Below, in pieces: positions 1-5,621 of a stretch of DNA of 8,062 nucleotides; position 1 is the first letter of the stretch, and each line of letters opens with the position of its first letter. Origin of the DNA: an uncultured Leptotrichia sp. (GTDB lineage: Bacteria > Fusobacteriota > Fusobacteriia > Fusobacteriales > Leptotrichiaceae). The stretch spans positions 1 through 8,062 of the forward strand of contig CALEXX010000048.1 in NCBI GenBank assembly GCA_937925095.1, written 5' to 3'. The translations under genes were made by a program, and so were the position numbers. The notes beneath the pieces are model-generated. The model was not told the origin of the DNA. It ran no database searches and saw only the letters and a program-made list of their open reading frames with translations.

Positions 1-46
1 GACAACCTTAAAAAGCTTATTCAGCTTAGAATCTCTTAAGGTTATC
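1..46. repeat. Inverted repeat at the left edge, overlapping the stop of the 31-aa ORF
   Basis: Arms 1-11 (GACAACCTTAA) and 36-46 (TTAAGGTTATC) match at 10 of 11 positions around a 24-nt loop that contains AGCTTATTCAGCTT. On the minus strand one arm includes the TAA stop of the small ORF, so the hairpin would sit at the 3' end of that transcript. There is no clear T-run. The window edge cuts off whatever lies beyond, so a longer repeat is possible. Confidence 0.4.
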
Positions 47-137
47 GAACTTTTTCCACCCCCACTCTTGACAAAGAGCCTTTTATATTAAAAATTTCTC
101 CTACTTTTTGATTATAATTCGCTCTTTTTATTTCCAT
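42..137 (-). CDS. 31-aa ORF carrying the KGSLS-RV-GVEK pre-toxin motif (module stub)
   Basis: This small ORF starts at ATG 137 with a GAAGG Shine-Dalgarno five bases upstream (143-147). It encodes MEIKRANYNQKVGEIF followed by NIKGSLSRVGVEKVR and a stop. Residues 18-29 (IKGSLSRVGVEK) come from the 37-bp repeat that also opens the toxin fragment about 1 kb away, read in the same frame. In that fragment the motif continues into a folded-looking domain, whereas here it stops two codons later. I infer that this is the scar of another toxin module, its toxin domain lost or replaced, sitting directly downstream of the immunity gene as orphan arrays usually do. It could be translated as a short peptide, but no function is claimed. 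The ORF itself is certain; whether it is a real gene is not. Confidence 0.4.
   Translation of the reverse strand: MEIKRANYNQKVGEIFNIKGSLSRVGVEKVR
50..86 (-). repeat. 37-bp direct repeat, copy A (pre-toxin junction)
   Basis: This segment is identical at 35 of 37 positions to 1039-1075, in the same orientation 989 bp away. Both copies lie in open minus-strand frames and encode IKGSLS-x-x-GVEK. The two differences fall at the two variable residues (RV here, SM in copy B). Sharing both sequence and reading frame argues for a duplicated coding junction and not for a mobile terminal repeat. Confidence 0.75.
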
Positions 138-159
138 TTTTTCCTTCTTTCAAGTAAGA

Positions 160-184
160 GTACTGTAATTTAAATTTACAGTAC
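160..184 (-). terminator. Perfect 9-bp stem-loop after the immunity gene
   Basis: GTACTGTAA (160-168) and TTACAGTAC (176-184) are perfect inverted arms around a 7-nt AT loop. The structure begins 15 bases past the stop of the SUKH-like gene, where a transcript end is expected. The T-run after it on the minus strand is poor (TCTTACTT). It may therefore be a weak terminator or a 3'-protecting hairpin. It could also serve as a dyad operator for the following small ORF. Confidence 0.45.
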
Positions 185-198
185 CTTAATCAATAATT

Positions 199-789
199 TT
201 ATTTTTCTTTTTTTGATAACACATCAATTAAATTTCTTACTTGTTCTTCACTAATTCTTTCTTTTGTGTCTTCATCTGGAATATAATATAATTTATCTAT
301 AAATTCATCAAAATTATCTGCTATTAGCTCCCAATCATATATTGTTTCCATCATATTTGATAAGTCTTCATCTTGAATTGCAGTCCATATTTTTGATGTA
401 GTCTTATCAATAAATATGTAGTCACATAATCCTGAAAATGGTACTAAATTATCTGTTAAATAATAATCAGGTCTTCCTAATTTTTCATATTCCCCCGTTT
501 CCTGATAATATTCATCCAATTCCATAAGAAAATTTAATCCATGTTCAATATTACTGTCTTCTAACCATAATCCATCAATATAGTAGTCTTCTTCAGGATT
601 TTTAGTTTCTCCTCTTCTACAGTATGTATCTCTTTCAAAATCTATAAAATTATAATCTTCTAATAAATATCTATATTTTTTAATTCCACATTTTTTAAAA
701 AATTCTTCTGTAAAATATTTACTTTTTTCTGTTCTTTTTTCTAATTTATTATCATTTATTATAAAACTTAACTCTTTATTTATTTCCAT
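199..789 (-). CDS. SUKH-like (SMI1/KNR4) immunity protein candidate
   Basis: This 196-aa protein is strongly acidic and soluble, with no signal peptide or membrane segment. The best family hint is the C-terminal half. Residues 114-135 (a LVPFSG, then DYIFID, then TTSKIW pattern) followed by 156-167 (IADNFDEFIDKL) resemble the core strand pair and 'FeeFl' helix of SUKH/SMI1-KNR4 proteins, the commonest immunity superfamily for polymorphic toxins. The start is firm: ATG 789 follows an AGAGGAGAG Shine-Dalgarno and lies one base after the stop of the toxin-like fragment, so the two are probably translationally coupled. Gene order (toxin tip, then immunity) and acidity fit an inhibitor that binds its cognate toxin in the cytoplasm. 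The family call comes from reading the sequence and was not tested against a profile. The alternative is an unrelated immunity family of similar composition. Confidence 0.6.
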   Translation of the reverse strand: MEINKELSFIINDNKLEKRTEKSKYFTEEFFKKCGIKKYRYLLEDYNFIDFERDTYCRRGETKNPEEDYYIDGLWLEDSNIEHGLNFLMELDEYYQETGEYEKLGRPDYYLTDNLVPFSGLCDYIFIDKTTSKIWTAIQDEDLSNMMETIYDWELIADNFDEFIDKLYYIPDEDTKERISEEQVRNLIDVLSKKEK

Positions 790-790
790 C

Positions 791-1063
791 TTACTCTCCT
801 CTTTTCATTCCATCTAACGCTTGTGGTCCTTTATGTGCTATACCACCTTTATTAACATTGTGTCTTTTTGTTTCATGCATTTCAAAAGTATAATCAAAAT
901 CTCTGTTATCTCTTGCATGATTTATAACAATACCATCTTCTCTTAAATAATCAATAATATCATCTTTGTCACTTTGGGTTAATTTTAAATATATTTCATT
1001 TTTAGATTCATCTAAATTAATACCGTCTTTTTTTATTTCTTTTTCCACCCCCATACTTGACAA
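791..1063 (-). CDS. Orphan toxin C-terminal module (fragment, unknown family)
   Basis: The frame from TTG 1063 gives 90 aa. It stays open back to about 1093 without an ATG, reading HKKIDIIKGS before LSSMGVEK. No good Shine-Dalgarno precedes the TTG (only AAAGG four bases away) or the in-frame ATG at 1054. It begins with the KGSLS-SM-GVEK repeat and then runs into a charged domain ending in a His/Lys/Arg-rich tail. H49, R51, R54, H63, H68, K72 and H77 are candidate nuclease-type active-site residues. A missing start, a conserved entry motif and an immediately adjacent downstream immunity-like gene are the hallmarks of a displaced toxin tip from a large secreted adhesin (CdiA, FHA or RHS type). 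I do not recognise the catalytic family. It may be silent until recombined into a full-length toxin gene, or weakly expressed as a small cytoplasmic protein. Confidence 0.5.
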   Translation of the reverse strand: MSSMGVEKEIKKDGINLDESKNEIYLKLTQSDKDDIIDYLREDGIVINHARDNRDFDYTFEMHETKRHNVNKGGIAHKGPQALDGMKRGE

Positions 1064-1075
1064 AGAGCCTTTTAT
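1039..1075 (-). repeat. 37-bp direct repeat, copy B (pre-toxin junction)
   Basis: This is the partner of copy A at 50-86, with 35 of 37 bases identical. It covers the first codons of the toxin fragment and ends at the last base of the stop codon of the 97-aa gene upstream. The upstream immunity-like gene therefore stops where the next module's conserved motif begins. Confidence 0.75.
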
Positions 1076-1368
1076 TATATCAATTTTTTTATGTTATTAA
1101 ATTCACTAAATAATCTTAACATGGCTTTTTTATTACCCCATGCCTGTCTTATATCATTTGAATCTAAAATTCTATAATGCTGTGTAAATGAATTTCTTTG
1201 TAATTTCCATCCATTAAATTCTTCCAGAGTTAACCAGAATACTTTTCCACCCATTGTTTTTAATGGAATATTTGGGAAAGATGCATCTAATTCCTTAAAT
1301 TTTTCAACTATATCCGGTGTATTTTTTATAAGTTCTATAAATCCTTTTATAATAACTTCATCTTCCAT
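1075..1368 (-). CDS. 97-aa protein of unknown family, possible immunity gene of the preceding module
   Basis: I place the start at ATG 1368 because AGGAGG lies exactly six bases upstream. An in-frame upstream start would add 20 residues but has no comparable ribosome site. The protein is soluble. Its N-terminal half is helical and acidic (EDEVIIKGFIELI). The second half is compact and rich in aromatic residues, with GGKVFW, the NGWKLQ segment, FTQHYRILD and RQAWG. That dense Gly/Trp/His pattern suggests a conserved small domain, but I cannot name the family. It ends inside the 37-bp junction repeat that opens the toxin fragment, so its position matches the immunity slot of an upstream module whose toxin is gone. 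It could instead be a stand-alone stress or toxin-antitoxin protein. The gene call is firm, the role is an inference from position. Confidence 0.6.
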   Translation of the reverse strand: MEDEVIIKGFIELIKNTPDIVEKFKELDASFPNIPLKTMGGKVFWLTLEEFNGWKLQRNSFTQHYRILDSNDIRQAWGNKKAMLRLFSEFNNIKKLI

Positions 1369-1443
1369 AAAAAACCTCCTATATAAATTATAAATATTTT
1401 CCAAAAAATTATTGTAATAATTTCTCAAGTATTTTTTACTAAA

Positions 1444-2013
1444 TTATAATCCCAATTCCTTTATCCATTTCTTCACATCTGCTTCTGAACTGGATGCACT
1501 GAATCTTTTACCTTCCTTCCAAGCTGCCCCTTTTGTCTTTTCCTTCAATGGATTAGGACTTGTTCCTATTTCACTGTTGCCTGAAGTAACGAATGGAATA
1601 ACTGTTTTTCCATTAAAATCATTGCTTTCAACAAAAGTGTTCATTATTCTGGGAGCTTCTCCCCACCAGATTGGATATCCAAGAAATACAACATCATACT
1701 GGCTGAAATTTTCTACACTATTTTTTATCTTCGGTCTTATGGATTTATCAGCTTTTTCCTTAGCTACCTTACTGTCAGGATTTTTAGAATTCAAATCTTC
1801 TGTCGTATATGGACTTTCCGGAACAATTTCAAAAATATCTGCATTTCTATCTGATGCAATAATCTGTGCTATTCTTTTTGTATTTCCAGTTGCCGAAAAA
1901 TATACAACCAATATTTTTTTTGAACCTTCTTTGGCAGAAGAGTCTGTTTTTTCATTTGAACAGCTGATAAAAATTCCTAAAATTACAACTAACAATGTTA
2001 AAATCTTTTTCAT
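1444..2013 (-). CDS. Flavodoxin-fold lipoprotein
   Basis: This 189-aa protein has a lipoprotein signal: MKK, a hydrophobic core (residues 4-17), then FISC with the lipidated cysteine at 18. It is therefore expected to be anchored outside the cytoplasmic membrane. The mature part is a flavodoxin of the Flavodoxin_4 type. ILVVYFSATGNTKR (34-47) ends its first strand with the FMN-phosphate loop, YPIWWGEAPR (113-122) stacks on the isoalloxazine ring, and FVTSGNSEIGTS (141-152) is the third flavin-contact loop. Such proteins carry one or two electrons through bound FMN; the partner here is unknown. The start at ATG 2013 has a GGGAG site seven bases upstream. The gene diverges from ybaK and shares its control region. 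The family is clear. The physiological role is not. Confidence 0.88.
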   Translation of the reverse strand: MKKILTLLVVILGIFISCSNEKTDSSAKEGSKKILVVYFSATGNTKRIAQIIASDRNADIFEIVPESPYTTEDLNSKNPDSKVAKEKADKSIRPKIKNSVENFSQYDVVFLGYPIWWGEAPRIMNTFVESNDFNGKTVIPFVTSGNSEIGTSPNPLKEKTKGAAWKEGKRFSASSSEADVKKWIKELGL

Positions 2014-2104
2014 ATTATTTCTCCCTTCTCAAGAGCTTGACTTCTTATCCTTTTTCTCATATGTTCTTTATTTGAGTCCAGCTTATTATTTCTACTTTCA
2101 TTTT

Positions 2105-2135
2105 ATTATACCCCATAAAGTTAATTTCAGGTCAA
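2105..2135 (-). promoter_or_regulatory. Putative promoter of the flavodoxin gene
   Basis: On the minus strand TTGACC (2135-2130) and a perfect TATAAT (2110-2105) are separated by 19 bp, slightly longer than ideal. The leader to ATG 2013 would be about 85 nt. The -35 hexamer is the mirror image of the ybaK -35 on the other strand. Confidence 0.5.
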
Positions 2136-2156
2136 TTTTTTTTTACTCATGTTAGG

Positions 2157-2185
2157 TTGACCGTAAAATTTTATTCTGATATACT
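2157..2185 (+). promoter_or_regulatory. Promoter of ybaK
   Basis: TTGACC (2157-2162), a 17-bp spacer and TATACT (2180-2185), preceded by an extended -10 TGa (2177-2179), form a near-consensus sigma-70-type promoter. Transcription would start near 2192, giving a leader of about 28 nt that includes the GGGGG ribosome site at 2208-2212. Confidence 0.65.
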
Positions 2186-2218
2186 AAAAATATAATTATT
2201 TAATAATGGGGGATAACA

Positions 2219-2725
2219 ATGAAAGATAAAAAAGAAAAAATACATAAAACAAATGCTCTTAGACAATTGGATAAAAATAAGATTCCGTATATCATACATA
2301 CTTATGAATGGAGTGAAAATAAAAGCGGTGGACTTGGAGTTGCTGAACATTTTCCTGAACTTGCAGAAAGAATTTTTAAGACTATTGTATTAAAGGGAAA
2401 AAGCAAATCCCTATATGTCTGTGTAATTCATGGAGAAGCTCATCTTGACCTGAAAAAAGTTGCAAAAGCATGTGGAGAAAAGAATATTGACCTTCTTCCC
2501 CTTTCAGAACTTGAAAAAGAAACTGGATATGTCCGTGGTGGATGTTCTCCTGTCGGAATGAAAAAATTATACGATACATTTTTTGATGTGGAAGCAGAAA
2601 AATTTGACAAAATAATAGTTTCAGCAGGAAAAAGAGGTTTGCAGATGGAAGTTGAAACTGAAAAACTAATTCATATAATAAACGGGAAAGTCACTGAACT
2701 GAAACTTGAGGAAGAGGATGTCTAA
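2219..2725 (+). CDS. ybaK: Cys-tRNA(Pro) deacylase, YbaK/EbsC family
   Basis: This 168-aa cytoplasmic protein, about the usual length for YbaK, hydrolyses Cys-tRNA(Pro) formed when prolyl-tRNA synthetase mischarges cysteine, and so protects translation fidelity in trans. Family features are visible in order: the N-terminal TNALRQLDKNKIPY helix-strand, the GGLGVAEHF stretch, the FKTIVLKG strand (53-60) with the expected catalytic Lys at 54, the GYVRGGCSPVGMKK signature (103-116) and SAGKRGLQ (135-142). It starts at ATG 2219 with a GGGGG ribosome site and has its own promoter. It diverges from the flavodoxin gene and converges on the PhnA-like gene. Its last codons and stop lie inside the left arm of a long inverted repeat, so the C-terminal EEEDV may have been shaped by that element. 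Confidence 0.92.
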   Translation: MKDKKEKIHKTNALRQLDKNKIPYIIHTYEWSENKSGGLGVAEHFPELAERIFKTIVLKGKSKSLYVCVIHGEAHLDLKKVAKACGEKNIDLLPLSELEKETGYVRGGCSPVGMKKLYDTFFDVEAEKFDKIIVSAGKRGLQMEVETEKLIHIINGKVTELKLEEEDV

Positions 2726-2783
2726 AAAGAGAGAATATAAAGATACAGAAAAAACTATATTTTTTGAGACAACCTCTTCCCAA
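2706..2783. repeat. Long imperfect inverted repeat at the ybaK 3' end (hairpin or MITE-like)
   Basis: The left arm runs from TTG (2706-2708) through GGAAGAGGATGTCTAAAA (2710 on). It pairs with the right arm TTTTGAGACAACCTCTTCC plus CAA (about 2760-2783), giving roughly 24 pairs with two mismatches, one bulge and one G:T wobble. The loop is about 29 nt and contains AAAAAA-ctata-TTTTTT. The arm includes the ybaK stop codon. No T-run follows on either strand, so it is not a textbook terminator, although it lies between convergent genes. I saw no target-site duplication. Confidence 0.6.
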
Positions 2784-2823
2784 TATTTCAATAATAGTGG
2801 TATTCCCGTTTATAATATTTACA

Positions 2824-3159
2824 TTAATTTTTCTTAACAAATTCTGATTTTAATTTCATTGCTCCAAATCCATCAATTTTACAATCAATATTATGAATTC
2901 CGTCATCTATTAATCTGATATTTTTTACTTTTGTCCCCCTCTTCAGATCATTTGATGCACCTTTTACTTTTAAGTCTTTAATTATTGTAACACTGTCTCC
3001 ATTTTGCAGAATATTTCCGTTTGCATCCTTTACAACATTTTCTTCATTTTCGCTATTATCTTCAAATGTCCATTCATGAAAACATTCAGGACAGACTAGC
3101 ATATTTCCGTCTTCATATGTATATTCAGAGCCACATTTCGGACATTTTGGTAAACTCAT
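2824..3159 (-). CDS. yjdM: PhnA/YjdM-family zinc-ribbon protein
   Basis: This 111-aa protein has the PhnA/YjdM architecture. The N-terminal zinc ribbon has CPKC (6-9) and CPEC (23-26) as four ligands. A short acidic linker (34-41) leads to a C-terminal beta-barrel domain (about 43-111) with the typical DANGN, LQNGDSV, DLKVKG, LKRGT and VKNIRL segments. The family was named for phosphonate use in E. coli, but it is not part of the C-P lyase and its true biochemical role is unsettled, so the name should not be read as phosphonate catabolism. The start at ATG 3159 has a perfect AGGAGG six bases upstream. The gene stands alone, convergent with ybaK and divergent from the flavin oxidoreductase. 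Confidence 0.88.
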   Translation of the reverse strand: MSLPKCPKCGSEYTYEDGNMLVCPECFHEWTFEDNSENEENVVKDANGNILQNGDSVTIIKDLKVKGASNDLKRGTKVKNIRLIDDGIHNIDCKIDGFGAMKLKSEFVKKN

Positions 3160-3195
3160 TTATTACCTCCTTTCAATTTTTAAGATTTGCTGTTA

Positions 3196-3204
3196 ATTAT
3201 AACA
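3196..3204 (-). promoter_or_regulatory. Extended -10 promoter element of the yjdM-like gene
   Basis: The minus strand reads TGTTATAAT (3204-3196), a perfect -10 with the TGn extension. The -35 position is poor (TAGAAA about 17 bp upstream), as extended -10 promoters allow. The start would fall near 3189, about 30 nt before the ATG. Confidence 0.5.
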
Positions 3205-3251
3205 TTTTTTACTTGATTTTTCTATTTGTTAATTATATTCAGATATGTTAA

Positions 3252-3257
3252 TATAAT
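3252..3257 (+). promoter_or_regulatory. Putative -10 box of the flavin oxidoreductase gene
   Basis: A perfect TATAAT lies about 33 bp before ATG 3291. The best -35 candidate, TTGTTA at 3226-3231, is 20 bp away, and TTAATT at 17 bp is weak, so the assignment rests mainly on position and the -10. Confidence 0.35.
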
Positions 3258-3290
3258 TATAGAATCTATTAATGACAGGAGATTGATATA

Positions 3291-4400
3291 ATGAATTCAA
3301 GTAAAATTTTTGAAAAATATGTACTGAATAATGGGATAGAAATTAAAAACAGGCTTGCAGTAGCTCCTATGACGCTATTTGTTGCCAATGAAGATGGTAC
3401 TTTTTCAGATGAAGATTTTAAATTTATGGGTAACCGTGGAGAAAATATAGGAATGTTCATAGTGGAAGCAACTCTGGTTGCTGATGGGGGAAAAGCGTTC
3501 GTAAGACAACCTGAAGCCATTAATGAAACACATTTACCGGCTTTAAGAAAAGTAGCAGAAATTCTGCAGAAACAGGGGACAAAAGCTATACTTCAGATAC
3601 ATCATGGAGGAAGACTGGCAATTCCAGCAGTAAATACCAATGATATAATAGCTCCAAGCTATGATGAAGAAACAGGAGCAAGGGAAATGACAGTACAGGA
3701 AATCCATAATCTTATAAAAGCATTCGGAAATGCTGCAGATTTAGCTATTCAGGCAGGATTTGACGGTGTGGAAATCCATGGTGCAAACAGATATCTTATA
3801 CAGCAGTTTTATTCAGGAATAACTAACAGAAGAAATGATGAATGGGGCGGAAGTATAGAAAAAAGAATGAAATTTCCTTTAGCTGTTATAGATGAAGTCA
3901 ACGAAGTTAAGAATAGACATAATGCTGATAAATTTATAATAGGATATCGTTTTTCACCTGAAGAACCAGGAGAAAATGGTCTGACAATGATTGAAACTTT
4001 TGCATTGATTGATGAACTTGTAAAAAAACCGCTACAATATTTACATGTTTCATTGCCAGATTTCTATATAAATGCTTATCGTGGCGGAGATAGTGAAAAG
4101 CCTGCTATAAAGCAGATTCATGATAGGATAAATGGAAAACTTCCATTAATTGGAGTGGGAAACATCTATACTGCTGACCAGATAAATAAAGCTTTAAATA
4201 CTGGATGGTCAGAATTCATTGCTTTAGGAAAAACCGCTATTATAAATCCTAATATTGGAAATTTAATACTTGAAAATAGGGAAAATGAAATCGAAACTGA
4301 ACTAGATCTGGGCAGAAAAGATAAATATGATTTAGGTGAGTTTTTATGGAATCTTGCTAAGGAAGGGAATCAGTTACTGCCACCATTGAAGAAAAAGTAG
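3291..4400 (+). CDS. Old-yellow-enzyme family NAD(P)H-dependent flavin oxidoreductase
   Basis: This 369-aa cytoplasmic (beta/alpha)8-barrel flavoenzyme binds FMN and uses NAD(P)H to reduce activated C=C bonds or related acceptors. Visible family marks are KNRLAVAPMT (19-28), the flavin-contact LQIHHGGR (101-108), the substrate anion-binding EIHGANRYL (161-169; H163, N166), TNRRNDEWGGS (178-188) and the phosphate-binding end IGVGNIYT plus FIALGKTAIINPN (309-321). The length matches single-domain YqiG-type members. The large Fe-S/FAD extension of 2,4-dienoyl-CoA reductases is absent. An AGGAG site nine bases before ATG 3291 fixes the start. It converges on the macrodomain-sirtuin operon. Flavin oxidoreductases have been noted in extended SirTM operons, but here the opposite strand and an intervening terminator argue against co-transcription. 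The physiological substrate is unknown. Confidence 0.9.
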   Translation: MNSSKIFEKYVLNNGIEIKNRLAVAPMTLFVANEDGTFSDEDFKFMGNRGENIGMFIVEATLVADGGKAFVRQPEAINETHLPALRKVAEILQKQGTKAILQIHHGGRLAIPAVNTNDIIAPSYDEETGAREMTVQEIHNLIKAFGNAADLAIQAGFDGVEIHGANRYLIQQFYSGITNRRNDEWGGSIEKRMKFPLAVIDEVNEVKNRHNADKFIIGYRFSPEEPGENGLTMIETFALIDELVKKPLQYLHVSLPDFYINAYRGGDSEKPAIKQIHDRINGKLPLIGVGNIYTADQINKALNTGWSEFIALGKTAIINPNIGNLILENRENEIETELDLGRKDKYDLGEFLWNLAKEGNQLLPPLKKK

Positions 4401-4490
4401 TATAGTATGAGTAAAACAGGGACTAAATAATGTTATATTCCATAAAGAATTTTAAATTTTACGAATTTTCTTTAAAAATATCAACAAAAT

Positions 4491-4548
4491 AAAAGGACAA
4501 ATTCTTTACTTATCTCAATCTAAATTTAAGTATAGTTTATGTCCTTTT
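4491..4548. terminator. Bidirectional intrinsic terminator
   Basis: AAAAGGACA (4491-4499) pairs perfectly with TGTCCTTTT (4540-4548). The stem continues imperfectly through ACTTA (4508-4512) with TAAGT (4527-4531), about 23 paired positions with mismatches. T-rich tracts follow on both strands (TTTTTACTTTTTG on plus, TTTTATTTTG on minus). It sits between convergent genes, where a two-way terminator is expected. Confidence 0.6.
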
Positions 4549-4594
4549 TACTTTTTGTTAATTTTAACAGATAAATACTGGATATCCTTAATAT

Positions 4595-4611
4595 CTAAAT
4601 GTTCCATTTAG
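4595..4611 (-). terminator. Stem-loop just after the sirtuin gene
   Basis: CTAAATG and CATTTAG form a perfect 7-bp stem with a 3-nt loop (GAA on the minus strand) 11 bases past the SirTM stop. There is no T-run directly after it, so it may stabilise the 3' end of the mRNA while the stronger hairpin at 4491-4548 ends transcription. Confidence 0.35.
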
Positions 4612-4622
4612 GACTTTTGAGG

Positions 4623-5621
4623 TTATCCTCTATTTTTTTGTATTTCCTTCAAAACTTCTCCAATATCTCCGTCTATACAAATACTTCTTTCCTCAAGTTC
4701 ATTCGGGCAAAATGCTTCCTGATAATTTACACATGCATAAACAGCTTTCTTATTTTCCATTGCCATATACCAGAAGGGATACTTCACAATTACAGGTGTA
4801 TTTCCTCCAACTCCTAATTCTAAAAATAGTACATGATTATTTTTGTGCTTTTCGAGAAATTCAGAATATTTTTCAGCGGCTGTATGCCATCCTTCATCTT
4901 CTACAAATGAACTATCAATCCGAAGATTATTTGTCATATCCGAACCATCATCAGGACATTTAGGAATTAATTCTGCAGGTATTCTCATAAGAATTTCTCC
5001 ACCCTCAGGAATACTGAATACTCCATTTTTATCCTTCACAAATCCTTGTGCTTCCATCGCTTTCATTACCCATTCTTCATTATCATAGGTTTTCTGGATT
5101 TGTGGATTGACACTTTGAAATAAACCGTAATCCCCCTGTGTGTAAAAAAGTCTCTTTTTATCAAATCCTGCATTTTGAAATTGATGATCCACATTTGTTG
5201 TAATAACAAAATAATCCTTATCTTTTAAAAGTGAAAACAATTCATCATAGACAGGTTTTGAAGCTTTCACATAACGGTTAAAATATATATGTCTTGCCCA
5301 CCAGGCCCAACGGATTTCATCATTTGGAAATGGATAAAATCCACCTGAATACATATCTCTAATTCCATATTCCTTTATAAAGTCAGAAAAGTATTTTTCA
5401 AATCTTTCTCCACTATATGTAAAACCTGCTGATGTTGACAATCCTGCCCCTGCACCGATTACAATAGCATCTGCCTTTTGAATTTCATTTTTTAGAAGTT
5501 CTATACGCTCTTCCCTTGAACCTTTTCCTGAAGATACGTTTCTACCTAACATTCCTAATGCCTTCAATCCTTTTTGAATTGTTTCTAAATATCCATTTTT
5601 TTTATTGTAAGATTTCTTCAT
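4623..5621 (-). CDS. SirTM-type sirtuin, protein ADP-ribosyltransferase
   Basis: This 332-aa Sir2-fold protein belongs to class M sirtuins (SirTM), which transfer ADP-ribose from NAD+ to a protein, classically a lipoylated GcvH-like carrier. NAD-site motifs are GAGAGLSTSAGF (56-67), ITTNVDHQF (140-148) and YTQGDYG (160-166). In the last, Gln162 stands where deacetylase sirtuins have the catalytic His, a class M trait. LELGVGGNTP (268-277) forms the far end of the fold. Of the four zinc-ribbon cysteines expected, only C222 in PKCPDDG remains. The other positions read Ser170, Gln174 and Asp225. I start it at ATG 5621, 12 bases after GAGGAGG. The upstream ATG at 5651 has no ribosome site. It overlaps the 3' end of the macrodomain gene by 20 bp, so translation is coupled and the pair act as writer and eraser. 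Confidence 0.88.
   Translation of the reverse strand: MKKSYNKKNGYLETIQKGLKALGMLGRNVSSGKGSREERIELLKNEIQKADAIVIGAGAGLSTSAGFTYSGERFEKYFSDFIKEYGIRDMYSGGFYPFPNDEIRWAWWARHIYFNRYVKASKPVYDELFSLLKDKDYFVITTNVDHQFQNAGFDKKRLFYTQGDYGLFQSVNPQIQKTYDNEEWVMKAMEAQGFVKDKNGVFSIPEGGEILMRIPAELIPKCPDDGSDMTNNLRIDSSFVEDEGWHTAAEKYSEFLEKHKNNHVLFLELGVGGNTPVIVKYPFWYMAMENKKAVYACVNYQEAFCPNELEERSICIDGDIGEVLKEIQKNRG

Noticed and set aside
50..1075. The two 37-bp repeats as ends of a composite mobile element
   Set aside because: They are direct, short, and share a reading frame with differences at the same two codons. No transposase or target duplication is present, so a duplicated coding junction explains them better.
1387..1392. 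TATAAT box just upstream of the 97-aa gene
   Set aside because: A start seven bases after it would fall within the AGGAGG ribosome site, leaving no usable leader, and no -35 fits.
1406..1423. Perfect AT-only inverted repeat (AAATTATT...AATAATTT) after the flavodoxin stop
   Set aside because: The stem has no G:C pairs in its arms and self-complementary AT runs of this size are common in such AT-rich DNA. It may be a weak terminator but I would not annotate it.
1577..2155. 192-aa plus-strand open frame opposite the flavodoxin gene
   Set aside because: It is the antisense of a clear flavodoxin with a lipobox and FMN loops, has no recognisable domain of its own and no ribosome site.
3269..3520. 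83-aa minus-strand frame opposite the start of the flavin oxidoreductase
   Set aside because: It overlaps well-conserved OYE coding sequence and the intergenic region and has no family features.
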